64,000 nucleotides of DNA from Fimbriimonadia bacterium (GTDB lineage: Bacteria; Armatimonadota; Fimbriimonadia; Fimbriimonadales; GBS-DC). Shown in pieces: positions 42,920-51,056 of the stretch (position 1 is the stretch's first letter; every line of letters begins with the position of its first letter). Made by a program: the position numbers and the translations under genes. The stretch is taken from positions 1 to 64,000 of the forward strand of contig JAHCHP010000019.1 of the NCBI GenBank assembly GCA_026129765.1. Reading direction: 5' to 3'. The notes below the pieces were generated by a model. The model had not been told where the DNA came from. It did not search any database and was given only the letters and a program-made list of their open reading frames with translations.

Positions 42920-43891
42920 ATGAAAACGATTATCCGAGAGTTTCAATCGACAGATTACGAGGCATTTACAGAGATTCACAATGCGGTCTACAGCGAATAC
43001 AGTCGGACCGTAGATGAAATCTGTTTTGAGGATAAAACGCGCGACCCTAAGTGCTTATTCAAGCGATTCGTGCTGGAGCGTGATAATAAAATCATCGCGG
43101 CGGCGTTCTATGGTCAATTTACTTGGATGTATCATCCCAAGAAATTCTTATTTGATCTCTATGTCCCACCTGCGTTTCAAGGACAAGGACTCGGACGCGC
43201 GCTTTATGATCATCTCTATCAAGCAGTTCACGCGCATGACCCGATCCGAATCATAACACGCACACGTGAGGACTGGAATCGCGCGGTTCGTTTCTTAGCC
43301 GATAGGCAGTTTGAAGAAACTTCCCGCGCTTGGGAGTCACGGTTGGATGTGAAAGCTTTCGACTTTTCACCCTATCAAGGCGTTTGGGATTGCCTAAAAT
43401 CGGAACATGGAATCGTGATCAAAACCTTCCAAGAATTGGAAAATGACCCTGAGCGTAATCGCAAAGGCTACGATTTGGATTGGGCTGCCATTCAAGATAT
43501 GCCCATGACCGAACCGATTACCCGCCCCAGCTTTGAGCAATATTGCCAAGAGCGGTTCGGACATCCGAATTTTCTGCCAGACGCGCATTTCTTTGCGCTG
43601 CATGGCGACGATTATGTGGGTATCTCCGATATTATGAGCAGTCAAGCCAACGATGAAATCATCACCGGCTTCACTGGCGTTCTACCTGCCTATCGTGGCA
43701 AAGGCATCGCCTTTGCGCTCAAGCTGCGCGCCGTTGATTACGCCATCAAACAGAACAAACCGCTCATCAAAACGTGGAATGACAGCGCCAATCGCTCGAT
43801 GCTGGGGATCAACGAGCGGCTCGGTTTCGTGAAGCAGCCTGCATGGATTGAGTTCAAAAAAGACCTGCGGGAAGCGCGTTCGGGCGAGTGA
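42920..43891 (+). CDS. Tandem GNAT acetyltransferase
   Basis: The 323-aa protein has two GNAT folds. The N-terminal copy has DLYVPPAFQGQGLGRALYDHL, with the acetyl-CoA-binding Q/R-x-x-G-x-G/A loop. The C-terminal copy has TGVLPAYRGKGIAFALKLRAV, with a similar loop, followed by TWNDSANRSMLGINERLGF. Two-domain GNATs often acetylate amine antibiotics or small metabolites, but the substrate cannot be told. An AGAAAG ribosome-binding stretch precedes ATG 42920. Confidence 0.85.
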   Translation: MKTIIREFQSTDYEAFTEIHNAVYSEYSRTVDEICFEDKTRDPKCLFKRFVLERDNKIIAAAFYGQFTWMYHPKKFLFDLYVPPAFQGQGLGRALYDHLYQAVHAHDPIRIITRTREDWNRAVRFLADRQFEETSRAWESRLDVKAFDFSPYQGVWDCLKSEHGIVIKTFQELENDPERNRKGYDLDWAAIQDMPMTEPITRPSFEQYCQERFGHPNFLPDAHFFALHGDDYVGISDIMSSQANDEIITGFTGVLPAYRGKGIAFALKLRAVDYAIKQNKPLIKTWNDSANRSMLGINERLGFVKQPAWIEFKKDLREARSGE

Positions 43892-43904
43892 ATCTATGGA
43901 TAAA

Positions 43905-43939
43905 GCCTCCTTCCCCTCAAACCGTGAGGGGAAGGAGGC
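43905..43939. terminator. Long hairpin between convergent genes
   Basis: GCCTCCTTCCCCTCA and TGAGGGGAAGGAGGC form a perfect 15-bp stem with a 5-nt loop, between the GNAT stop and the minus-strand dehydrogenase stop. No long T-run on either side. Confidence 0.7.
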
Positions 43940-43971
43940 GTGGGAGGTGATCATGCAGCAACCAGAAGAAA

Positions 43972-45444
43972 CTATTCTGAGCAGCCACTACCATAATTCA
44001 GTAGCACACCCATCAGATCACTGTCATCGACAAGATTGTCATGATTCAAGTCACCCATCAAACCGCTGCCCGACTGACCGAAAGAGAACAGCACAACCAG
44101 CAGGTCTGAATCATCTGTGCAACCGTCATCGTTCACATCGCCCGGCTGGGTGATCTTAAAGACTCGTCCCGTGGTGCCGTTGGGCGCGGAATTGTTAGAA
44201 GTGAGTAAATAAAGCTCTTGATTCAAGTCATGCCCAATCCCTAAGACAAATCGCTGTAAGCGTCCGTTAGGATATCCAGCAATGGCAAGCGCTCGCATCT
44301 GCCATAATTCATCCTCTTTGTCGGCGCGTGGAGCGGCAAACAAAGAGCCATTCGCTGTGTTGAAGGCGGTACTCCAATCGCCAAACACGTATTCTCCCGA
44401 CAGTTGCGGAAGCCGGCTGCCCCGGTAGATAGTGCCTCCTATCACCGCAATCCCAATGCCGCCTCCCACCGCATTCGCGTTCCGATATTCGATAATTGGC
44501 ATAATTAACGGTTCACCCATATGCCCCAGGTCGCTGCAGACATCTGGCGGATTGGCAGGATTGTTGGGATCAAAGCAGTGCGTGCCTTCGCGAAGGTTCC
44601 AACCGTAGTTGCCGCCTCTTGTCACGATATCGACCTCTTCCCATAAGCCCTGCCCGACATCGCCGACAAACAGCTCATGGCTGCCACCGCTGTCAAACTG
44701 CATACGGAAAGGATTGCGGAAACCATAAGCGTAAATCTCGTCGCGTCCATCGCGACCGACAAACGGGTTGTCTGCGGGAACTCCATAAGGATCGCCTTGA
44801 TTCACATCAATTCGCAAGATTTTGCCTAACAATGCCTCGATATCTTGCCCGTTCCCAATAAAAGGATTGTGTCCAATCCCTGTGTCGTTAGCGCGTCCAC
44901 CATCGCCAACAGCGATGTAGAGATAGCCATCGGGTCCAAACGCCAACGCGCCCGCGTTGTGATTGAATTGAGGCTCATCGATTTGCAGCAAAATGCGTTC
45001 AGAAGTCGGGTCCGCCAGTTCGGGATCATCAGAAACTTGGAACTCGCTGATATGCGAAGTATGGTCAAAGTTGGTCGGCGCTTCTGGTCTTCGCGGCGCG
45101 CTGTAGTAGACAAAGAACCTGCCATTTTGCGCGTAGTCTGGGTGGAAAGCCAATCCCAACAAACCGCGCTCGTCAAAACCCGGTCGGAGACCGACCATTC
45201 GGGAGCGCACATCTAAAAAAGGCTCCACCTTCAAATTGCCAGAGGGTGTAATCACCCATATAAACCCGGCTTGGTCAACGACAAACAAGCGACCGCTGTT
45301 GTCAGGCGAAGGCATCAACGCGACAGGCGCGGTAATACCACCAGCGACCTGCTTAAGACCGACTGTGTCCTGACTAAAACTCGTGACACCTGTCCCTAAA
45401 ACGGCAAAAAGCCCACTTACAAGTAAGACATGGAACTTACTCAT
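43972..45444 (-). CDS. Secreted PQQ-dependent sugar (sorbosone/glucose) dehydrogenase-like protein with dockerin-like tail
   Basis: The 490-aa protein has a signal peptide (about 1-25). A six-bladed GSDH propeller follows: VALMPSPDNSGRLFVVDQAG, GLLGLAFHPDYAQNGRFFVYYSA, HNAGALAFGPDGYLYIAVGDGG, IYAYGFRNPFRMQFD and NYGWNLREG. Relatives oxidise sugars with PQQ or act as binding proteins. The last ~58 residues (about 433-490) are a dockerin-like pair of calcium loops (GDVNDDGCTDDSD and GDLNHDNLVDDSD), the same tail as on the protein at 185-1747. The cargo differs completely, so the tail is a portable module. Confidence 0.88.
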   Translation of the reverse strand: MSKFHVLLVSGLFAVLGTGVTSFSQDTVGLKQVAGGITAPVALMPSPDNSGRLFVVDQAGFIWVITPSGNLKVEPFLDVRSRMVGLRPGFDERGLLGLAFHPDYAQNGRFFVYYSAPRRPEAPTNFDHTSHISEFQVSDDPELADPTSERILLQIDEPQFNHNAGALAFGPDGYLYIAVGDGGRANDTGIGHNPFIGNGQDIEALLGKILRIDVNQGDPYGVPADNPFVGRDGRDEIYAYGFRNPFRMQFDSGGSHELFVGDVGQGLWEEVDIVTRGGNYGWNLREGTHCFDPNNPANPPDVCSDLGHMGEPLIMPIIEYRNANAVGGGIGIAVIGGTIYRGSRLPQLSGEYVFGDWSTAFNTANGSLFAAPRADKEDELWQMRALAIAGYPNGRLQRFVLGIGHDLNQELYLLTSNNSAPNGTTGRVFKITQPGDVNDDGCTDDSDLLVVLFSFGQSGSGLMGDLNHDNLVDDSDLMGVLLNYGSGCSE

Positions 45445-45630
45445 GAGAATAACCTCCTCTAAGGTTGATTGGCGCAGGCGCGAACCGAAGCTCGCTCCCT
45501 TGCTTTATGGTGGACTTGCCGGCAGTCTAAACTTAAACACGCTTGTAAACTCTGTAGGTTCCCTCGAATTTATCGATTTCTTAATCTTATATCTGCTAAA
45601 ATAAAAAGATTCAGTTCAATGAGGGAGAAT

Positions 45631-46539
45631 ATGAATAAGGGTTTGTGCATATTATTAGGGTTGATGATGGGATTAGGAGCGCTGATGGCAAATGAAAAAG
45701 TGATTATCGCCCATCGAGGCGCAAGCGCGTATCTGCCAGAGCATACGCTGGAAGCATACGCGCTTGCATATGGCATGGGCGCGGATATCATCGAACCGGA
45801 TGTCGTGTTGACGAAAGAGGGAATCTTAATCTGTTCGCATGACCTCTATTTGGAAGCCACGACCGATGTCGCCGAAAAGTTTCCAGAGCGCAAACGCGAT
45901 AATGGTCATTATTACGCGATTGATTTCACCCTGCAAGAAATCAAACAACTGCGCGCTTATGGGCGAACGCCTGTCAGCGAACGCGCCACACTCCCCCGCT
46001 TCGAAGTGCCAACCCTGGAAGAGATGATCCAATTGATCCAGCGGATGAACAAACAGACCGGGCGCGATGCGGGCATTGTGCCAGAACCCAAATCGCCCGC
46101 TTTTCATGCCAAAGAGGGCAAACCCATCGAGGAGCCGCTGCTTCGCTTGTTGGAAAAGTATGGCTACAAAGGGCGCGATGCCAAAGCGATTATCCAATGC
46201 TTTGAAATGGACAGCCTGCGAAAAATGCGTGAAGAACTGCGAACCGACTTACCGCTTGTGTTTCTGACCTCTACGCTCATTTCGGAGAGCGTTTTGAACG
46301 AATTCAAGCAATTTGGCGATGGGATCGGCGCATACCGCTATCTGATTGAAGACGCGCAAGGGCGATCTGTCAACGAGAACGGCTTTGTGAAGGCGTGCCG
46401 TCATCATGGGCTAAAGGTTTATGTCTGGACGCTGAAGAATGAGGTCGACGCGGCGCGCCGCTTCCTGTATGATTACGGCGTGGACGGCATCTTTATCGAC
46501 AATCCAGATGCGGGCGTTCAGGCAAAGCGCAAAGAATAA
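45631..46539 (+). CDS. glpQ: Secreted glycerophosphodiester phosphodiesterase
   Basis: The 302-aa enzyme splits glycerophosphodiesters into glycerol-3-phosphate and an alcohol. A signal peptide (MNKGLCILLGLMMGLGALMA) places it outside the cytoplasm. Motifs: IIAHRGASAYLPEHT with the catalytic His and Glu, DIIEPDVVLTKEG, ICSHDLYLEATTDV with the second His, YYAIDFTLQEIKQL, and VYVWTLKNEVDAARRF. Calcium is the usual cofactor. I set the start at ATG 45631 after AGGGAGA; the open frame extends far upstream without a matching protein. A short gap separates it from the convergent mqnC. Confidence 0.9.
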   Translation: MNKGLCILLGLMMGLGALMANEKVIIAHRGASAYLPEHTLEAYALAYGMGADIIEPDVVLTKEGILICSHDLYLEATTDVAEKFPERKRDNGHYYAIDFTLQEIKQLRAYGRTPVSERATLPRFEVPTLEEMIQLIQRMNKQTGRDAGIVPEPKSPAFHAKEGKPIEEPLLRLLEKYGYKGRDAKAIIQCFEMDSLRKMREELRTDLPLVFLTSTLISESVLNEFKQFGDGIGAYRYLIEDAQGRSVNENGFVKACRHHGLKVYVWTLKNEVDAARRFLYDYGVDGIFIDNPDAGVQAKRKE

Positions 46540-46554
46540 AGAGAGGGGGTTCCA

Positions 46555-47628
46555 TCAAACCCGTTCATAACGCGTGTTCCGACGCCGAGGTTCAAAGCCT
46601 GCCCCGTGAATGATGCGTTCCAGTTCGGTCGCGTTCAAGATGAACTTGCTGCCCTGCGCAGAAACCACGTTCTCCTCGATCATTGTCGAGCCTAAGTCGT
46701 CGACCCCATATTTCAAGGCGAGCTGCGCAATCTTGGGTCCTTGCGTCAGAATACTGGCTTGCAGGTGATCGAAGTTATCCAACATCAGCCGAGCGACCGC
46801 AACCGTGCGCAGGTAATCGAACGCGCTTGCTTTCTGAACATTGGGCATATCGGTGCCTTCCGGCTGAAAGTTCCAGCAGATGAAGGCGGTGAATCCGCCC
46901 GTCTCATCTTGCAATTCTCGCAGCCGGATGAGATGCTCGACGCGCTCCTCCATTGTTTCCACATGGCCGTACATCATACTGGCTGTGCTGCGCATCCCTT
47001 TCAAGTGAACTTCCCGCATGAAATTTAGCCATTCTTGGGTGGTGTCTTTGAACTGCGCGATCTCCTTGCGGACCCGATCCACCAAGATTTCGCCGCCCGC
47101 GCCGGGAACCGAATTCATGCCCGCTTGTTTCAATCGCTGTAGGCAGTCCGGCACACTCAGCTTGGAAATGTGCGCCAAGTAGAGAATCTCCGCCGGCGAC
47201 AGCCCGTGAATAATCACTTCGGGAAACGCGGCGCGAATTTCGCTGAAAAGGGTTTCGTAATAATCGATTTTTAGCTTAGGGTTCAATCCGCCCTGAATCA
47301 GTAATTCCACACCGTCCTGTTCCACCAGTTCGCGGGTTTTTTGCAAAATCTCTTCGTTGGTCAGCGTATAGCCTTCTTCATGTCCTGGCACGCGATAGAA
47401 TGAGCAGAACTTGCAGCGCACCCAGCAAACATTGGTATAGCTGACGATCCGACCAATGACATAAGTCACGATCGGTTCGGGGTTTTTCTTCAAGCGAACA
47501 TAATGCGCCAGCGAAGCCAGTTCGGGCAGTTTGGGGTAATGCATCAACGCGACGCCTTCTTCATAACTCAGACGCTCGCCATTCAAAACTTTTTCAGCAA
47601 TAGAGTCGAATTGAACATCGGTAGTCAT
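46555..47628 (-). CDS. mqnC: Cyclic dehypoxanthinyl futalosine synthase
   Basis: This radical-SAM enzyme of the futalosine (alternative) menaquinone pathway cyclises dehypoxanthinyl futalosine. The 357-aa protein carries the iron-sulfur motif CWVRCKFCSF (C-x3-C-x2-C), TNEEILQKTRELVEQDG, LIQGGLNPKLKIDYY, HGLSPAEI, and MNSVPGAGGEILVDRVR. The C-terminal NVVSAQGSKF region is typical of MqnC rather than MqnE. No other mqn genes are in the window. It indicates respiration with menaquinone, consistent with the sdhA type. It has its own GGTATAAT promoter and a TTGGAGAA ribosome binding site. Confidence 0.94.
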   Translation of the reverse strand: MTTDVQFDSIAEKVLNGERLSYEEGVALMHYPKLPELASLAHYVRLKKNPEPIVTYVIGRIVSYTNVCWVRCKFCSFYRVPGHEEGYTLTNEEILQKTRELVEQDGVELLIQGGLNPKLKIDYYETLFSEIRAAFPEVIIHGLSPAEILYLAHISKLSVPDCLQRLKQAGMNSVPGAGGEILVDRVRKEIAQFKDTTQEWLNFMREVHLKGMRSTASMMYGHVETMEERVEHLIRLRELQDETGGFTAFICWNFQPEGTDMPNVQKASAFDYLRTVAVARLMLDNFDHLQASILTQGPKIAQLALKYGVDDLGSTMIEENVVSAQGSKFILNATELERIIHGAGFEPRRRNTRYERV

Positions 47629-47645
47629 AATGTTTTCTCCAACAG

Positions 47646-47653
47646 ATTATACC
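47646..47653 (-). promoter_or_regulatory. GGTATAAT promoter of mqnC
   Basis: On the minus strand GGTATAAT ends about 17 nt before the mqnC ATG, in the 42-bp gap after the preceding minus-strand gene. Confidence 0.6.
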
Positions 47654-47670
47654 CGCCGGAGAAGCTTCTC

Positions 47671-48828
47671 TTACCGGCTGCCGAACGCCTTTTGCAAGCC
47701 CTGCTCCAAATCGCGCATCAGGTCTTCGGGATGTTCTAAGCCGATAAACAAACGGAACAGCCAAGGACGCTTGCCCGCTTCGGGTTCGCGCATCGGCCAG
47801 CCGAGAACCAGACTCTCAAAACCGCCCCAACTGCAACCGATCCGGAACAAACGCAGACTGTTCACAAACGCATGGGCTTGCTCATCTGCGCAGGGAGTGA
47901 GCTCCACGCTGAAAAGACTGCCATACCCGCTCATCTGCTGCCTGCCCAGTTCATATTGCGGATGGCTGTTCAAGCCGGGATGATTCACCTGTTTCACACC
48001 GGGCTGGGTTTCCAGCCAAGAAGCGACCTGCAAACCGTTCTTCTGGTGTCGTTCCATGCGGACATCCAGTGTGCGCAGTCCGCGTATCAGCAGCCACGCC
48101 GCGAACGGGTCCAAAGTGGGTCCGAAGGTGTTGCGCGCATGGTTAACGCGCTCCATCAGCGCGCTGGAACCCGCCACCACGCCCGCAATGATGTCGCTAT
48201 GACCGCTCATATACTTCGTTGCGGAATGAACCACTAAATCGATGCCCAGCGCAGCCGGTTTTTGGAACAAGGGAGTCGCCCAACTGTTGTCAACAATCGT
48301 CACTATATCCCGCGCTTTCGCCAGGTCCGCAATGCCCTTCAAATCTTGAAGATGAAAGAACATGCTGGAAGGCGTTTCCAGATAAATCAACCGCGTGTTA
48401 GGCTGGCACGCCTGCTCGAACTCTTCCACCGTGAAGCCGTCGATCAGTGTCGTGGTGACGCCATAACGCGGCAAGTATTCGTTCATCAAGCGCAGAGTCG
48501 GCGGATAGGCGGTTTTGATACTTATCACATGATCGCCTTGATTCACCATCGCCATCACCGCGCAGGTAATCGCGCCCATCCCAGAGCCACAGCACAGCGC
48601 GCGGTCCGCGCCCTCTATCAGCGCGATTTTCCGCTCCGCCAATTCAGTGGTCGGGTTCCCAGAGCGCGTATAATCGTAACCATGCGGGTTGAACTCGCTT
48701 AGGCGCGCTTGAATATCCGGGTATGTGAACAGAGAGGTTTGAATAATGGGGGGAACCACTGCGCCAAACGGGTGTTCCTCTTCCTCCCCCCAATGCAATA
48801 ACTGCGTATTCAGATGATCAGAATTCAT
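47671..48828 (-). CDS. Trans-sulfuration PLP enzyme (cystathionine beta-lyase-like)
   Basis: The 385-aa third member of the Cys/Met PLP family in the window. Motifs: YTRSGNPTTELAERKIALIEGA, CCGSGMGAITCAVMA, IVDNSWATPLFQKP, and Schiff-base lysine in HSATKYMSGHSDIIAGVV. The N-S-W in place of N-T-F and the GFESLVLGWP region lean to cystathionine beta-lyase (MetC) or a C-S lyase, but I cannot fix the activity. Its start overlaps the stop of the small RemA-like gene (ATGA), so expression of the two is coupled. Confidence 0.87.
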   Translation of the reverse strand: MNSDHLNTQLLHWGEEEEHPFGAVVPPIIQTSLFTYPDIQARLSEFNPHGYDYTRSGNPTTELAERKIALIEGADRALCCGSGMGAITCAVMAMVNQGDHVISIKTAYPPTLRLMNEYLPRYGVTTTLIDGFTVEEFEQACQPNTRLIYLETPSSMFFHLQDLKGIADLAKARDIVTIVDNSWATPLFQKPAALGIDLVVHSATKYMSGHSDIIAGVVAGSSALMERVNHARNTFGPTLDPFAAWLLIRGLRTLDVRMERHQKNGLQVASWLETQPGVKQVNHPGLNSHPQYELGRQQMSGYGSLFSVELTPCADEQAHAFVNSLRLFRIGCSWGGFESLVLGWPMREPEAGKRPWLFRLFIGLEHPEDLMRDLEQGLQKAFGSR

Positions 48829-49103
48829 TCTTCGTCCTTCGATAAGTCAACCTCGCCGCGTGTCAGTCGGCGGGCAAGCGTTTCTTGAGAAATGGCGGAT
48901 AGCACAATATGCCCTGAATCCATAAACAAAATCGATTTGGTTCTTCGTCCTTGAGTCGCATCAACCAATAGACTTCCTTCTTTTCTCAACTGGCGAACCA
49001 AACGACGCATCGGGGCAGACTCGCTGCTAACCATCGAGACGACCTTGCTTGTCAACACAAAGTTGTAAAACCCAACGTTTAACACCGGCGGTAAGGACTG
49101 CAT
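48825..49103 (-). CDS. RemA-like DUF370 regulator
   Basis: The 92-aa protein is of the DUF370/RemA family: LNVGFYNFVLTSKVVSMVSS, ESAPMRRLVRQLRKEGSLLVDATQGRRT, and SGHIVLSAISQETLARRL (each a recognised family block). RemA of Bacillus is a DNA-binding protein that activates biofilm matrix genes. DUF370 genes usually sit just upstream of guanylate kinase (gmk); here the neighbour is a sulfur-amino-acid enzyme instead. AGGAGG lies 7 nt before ATG 49103. Confidence 0.82.
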   Translation of the reverse strand: MQSLPPVLNVGFYNFVLTSKVVSMVSSESAPMRRLVRQLRKEGSLLVDATQGRRTKSILFMDSGHIVLSAISQETLARRLTRGEVDLSKDEE

Positions 49104-49197
49104 GGCTCAACCTCCTCCCATGAATGGTTTGATTTAACTCGTAATCGCGTGAAACAATTTACTTTTCCCGTCTTTTCCCACCTTTCCTGCCATATAA

Positions 49198-49205
49198 GGT
49201 AAAAT
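49198..49205 (+). promoter_or_regulatory. GGTAAAAT promoter of the sarcosine oxidase-rsmG-GT4 operon
   Basis: GGTAAAAT ends 10 nt before ATG 49216 with no ribosome binding site visible, so the transcript may be leaderless. Confidence 0.45.
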
Positions 49206-49215
49206 TTTAGCGAGA

Positions 49216-50331
49216 ATGAGAATCGCCGTGATAGGATTAGGAGCCGTTGGCAGCGCAGCCCTGCGCTATGTGGCGTCGCGTGGACATCAAGCCGTCGGTT
49301 TCGAACAGTTTGAGCGCGGACATACACGAGGCAGTTCGCATGGCGAGTCGCGCATCATCCGGTACGCCTATCCAGACCCATTTTACACCCACTTGATGAG
49401 CCTCGCCTACCCGCTTTGGGATCAATTGGAAGAGGCAGCGCAACAGACCCTGTTTGTCAGGCGCGGGATGTTTTTCTTCGGAAAGTCTGAGAATCCCGAA
49501 CTGCGAGAGATAGAGGATTCGCTGACCCAGAACCAAGTTCCGTATGAACGCTGGAGCGCGAACCAAGCGCAGGAACGTTTTCCGGCGATGCGTTTCCAAC
49601 CGGGCGAACAAGTGATTTATCATCAAGAGGGGGGCTACCTGCGAGCGACCGCTTGTGTATTAGAGAATTTGCGATTGGCGGAGGCAGCGGGCGCAGTGAT
49701 TCGTGAACATACTTCGGTGTTATCTCTAAAATCTCAAGCGGGAGGGGTGCTTATACGACTTGAAGAGGGCGAGGAATGGTTTGACCGTGTATTGGTGTCG
49801 GCGGGCGCGTGGCTTCCTTCCCTGCTGCCGTTCGTGAATCTGCCGCTGTCGGTGACCCGTCAAACCGTTTTCTACCTGAGTATCGCGAACCAAGCGCGCC
49901 TGTTTGAGGCGGACGCTCTGCCTGTGTGGATCGATGCGGATACCTATTGGTACGGCTTCCCTGCCGATGGGGTTGTGCCCGGCGTGAAACTGGCGCGTCA
50001 CCAGCGAGGCAAACCCATCTCAGACCTGAGCCAGCCCGCGCGTCCTTTGGATGAAAGCGATTGGCAGCCTGCCATAGCCTATGCCAGCCAGCGATTCCCT
50101 GATTTATCGGACGAATTGACGGAGGGCTACACTTGTCTGTATACCAACGCGCCCAACGACGACTTCTTGATGGATCGCGCGCCGGAACTGCCCCATGTCC
50201 ATTTGGTCAGCGCGTGTTCCGGGCATGGTTTCAAGTTCTCAGTTTTGATGGGACAACTGGCGGCGCAGGAAACTATCGGCGAACCGGTGGGCTTAGACCT
50301 TTCGCGTTTTCGGTTAGGAACTCAACGATGA
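49216..50331 (+). CDS. Monomeric sarcosine oxidase / N-methyltryptophan oxidase-like flavoenzyme
   Basis: The 371-aa FAD amine oxidase of the MSOX/SolA type oxidises N-methyl amino acids, releasing formaldehyde and H2O2. Motifs: N-terminal VIGLGAVGSAALRYVASRG, HGESRIIRYAYPD, EGGYLRATACVLEN, VSAGAWLPSLLP, and CLYTNAPNDDFLMD. The cysteine in the last segment is the site of covalent FAD attachment in MSOX. SACSGHGFKFS is the C-terminal flavin contact. It overlaps the start of rsmG by 4 bp although the functions are unrelated. Confidence 0.9.
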   Translation: MRIAVIGLGAVGSAALRYVASRGHQAVGFEQFERGHTRGSSHGESRIIRYAYPDPFYTHLMSLAYPLWDQLEEAAQQTLFVRRGMFFFGKSENPELREIEDSLTQNQVPYERWSANQAQERFPAMRFQPGEQVIYHQEGGYLRATACVLENLRLAEAAGAVIREHTSVLSLKSQAGGVLIRLEEGEEWFDRVLVSAGAWLPSLLPFVNLPLSVTRQTVFYLSIANQARLFEADALPVWIDADTYWYGFPADGVVPGVKLARHQRGKPISDLSQPARPLDESDWQPAIAYASQRFPDLSDELTEGYTCLYTNAPNDDFLMDRAPELPHVHLVSACSGHGFKFSVLMGQLAAQETIGEPVGLDLSRFRLGTQR

Positions 50332-51056
50332 ACTGGAGCTTGCTCAATCAGACCGAAACACGCTGGGGCTTTGCAATCAGCCCTGAGCAGCAGGAGCAGA
50401 TGGATGCCTATCTGCAGTACCTGTATGAAGCCAACGAGGCGATGAACTTGACTCGCGTCCCCCAAGAAGAGGCGGTAGGGCGGCACCTGCTCGATTCGTT
50501 GGCGTATGCGGCGGCGGGGCAGCCTCCGCGTAAAGCGCGTCTCATCGATGTGGGAACCGGCGCGGGGTTGCCAGGTATTCCACTTCAAATCGCGTTCCCT
50601 TCCCTGCGGATGACCTTGTTAGACTCGCATGGCAACACCGTGGAATTCTTAAATGGCGTCTGTTTGAAATTGGGGTTAGAGACAGTTCGCTGTATCCAGG
50701 CGCGAGCGGAGGATTTTGCGCGTCAGCCTTTGGAGCGGGAGGGATACGATTGGGTTGTGGCGCGCGCGGTGGCGAAGGTCCCTGTGCTGATTGAGTTGTT
50801 GATACCACTCATCAAGGGGGGCGGATTCGCGATTGCCAACCGGTCGCAAGGGGAACAGCCCGCCTTGTTGAATTCGGAGAAGGGCGCAAAACTGTTGGGC
50901 GCGAAAATGGCGATCCATGAAGTGGCGTTTGAGGCAGAACAGGGCGAAGTGACGAGGCTCATCGCAAAATATCGGAAAGCCTTCAAGACACCGCGCGCCT
51001 ATCCGCGCCCATGGGCAACAATCCTCAAGCAGCCGTTGGGCGAGGAGAGCGGGTGA
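50328..51056 (+). CDS. rsmG: 16S rRNA (guanine-N7)-methyltransferase G
   Basis: RsmG methylates G527 (E. coli numbering) of 16S rRNA using SAM; loss gives low-level streptomycin resistance. The 242-aa length is normal. Motifs: YLYEANEAMNLTRVPQEEAVGRHLLDSL (family start, quoted in parts as NLTRV and RHLLDSL), SAM-binding LIDVGTGAGLPGIPLQIAFP, MTLLDSHGNTVEFL, and VVARAVAKVPVLIEL. It is flanked by unrelated genes with ATGA and GTGA overlaps. Usually it lies near mnmG or parAB, which are absent here. Confidence 0.94.
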   Translation: MNWSLLNQTETRWGFAISPEQQEQMDAYLQYLYEANEAMNLTRVPQEEAVGRHLLDSLAYAAAGQPPRKARLIDVGTGAGLPGIPLQIAFPSLRMTLLDSHGNTVEFLNGVCLKLGLETVRCIQARAEDFARQPLEREGYDWVVARAVAKVPVLIELLIPLIKGGGFAIANRSQGEQPALLNSEKGAKLLGAKMAIHEVAFEAEQGEVTRLIAKYRKAFKTPRAYPRPWATILKQPLGEESG

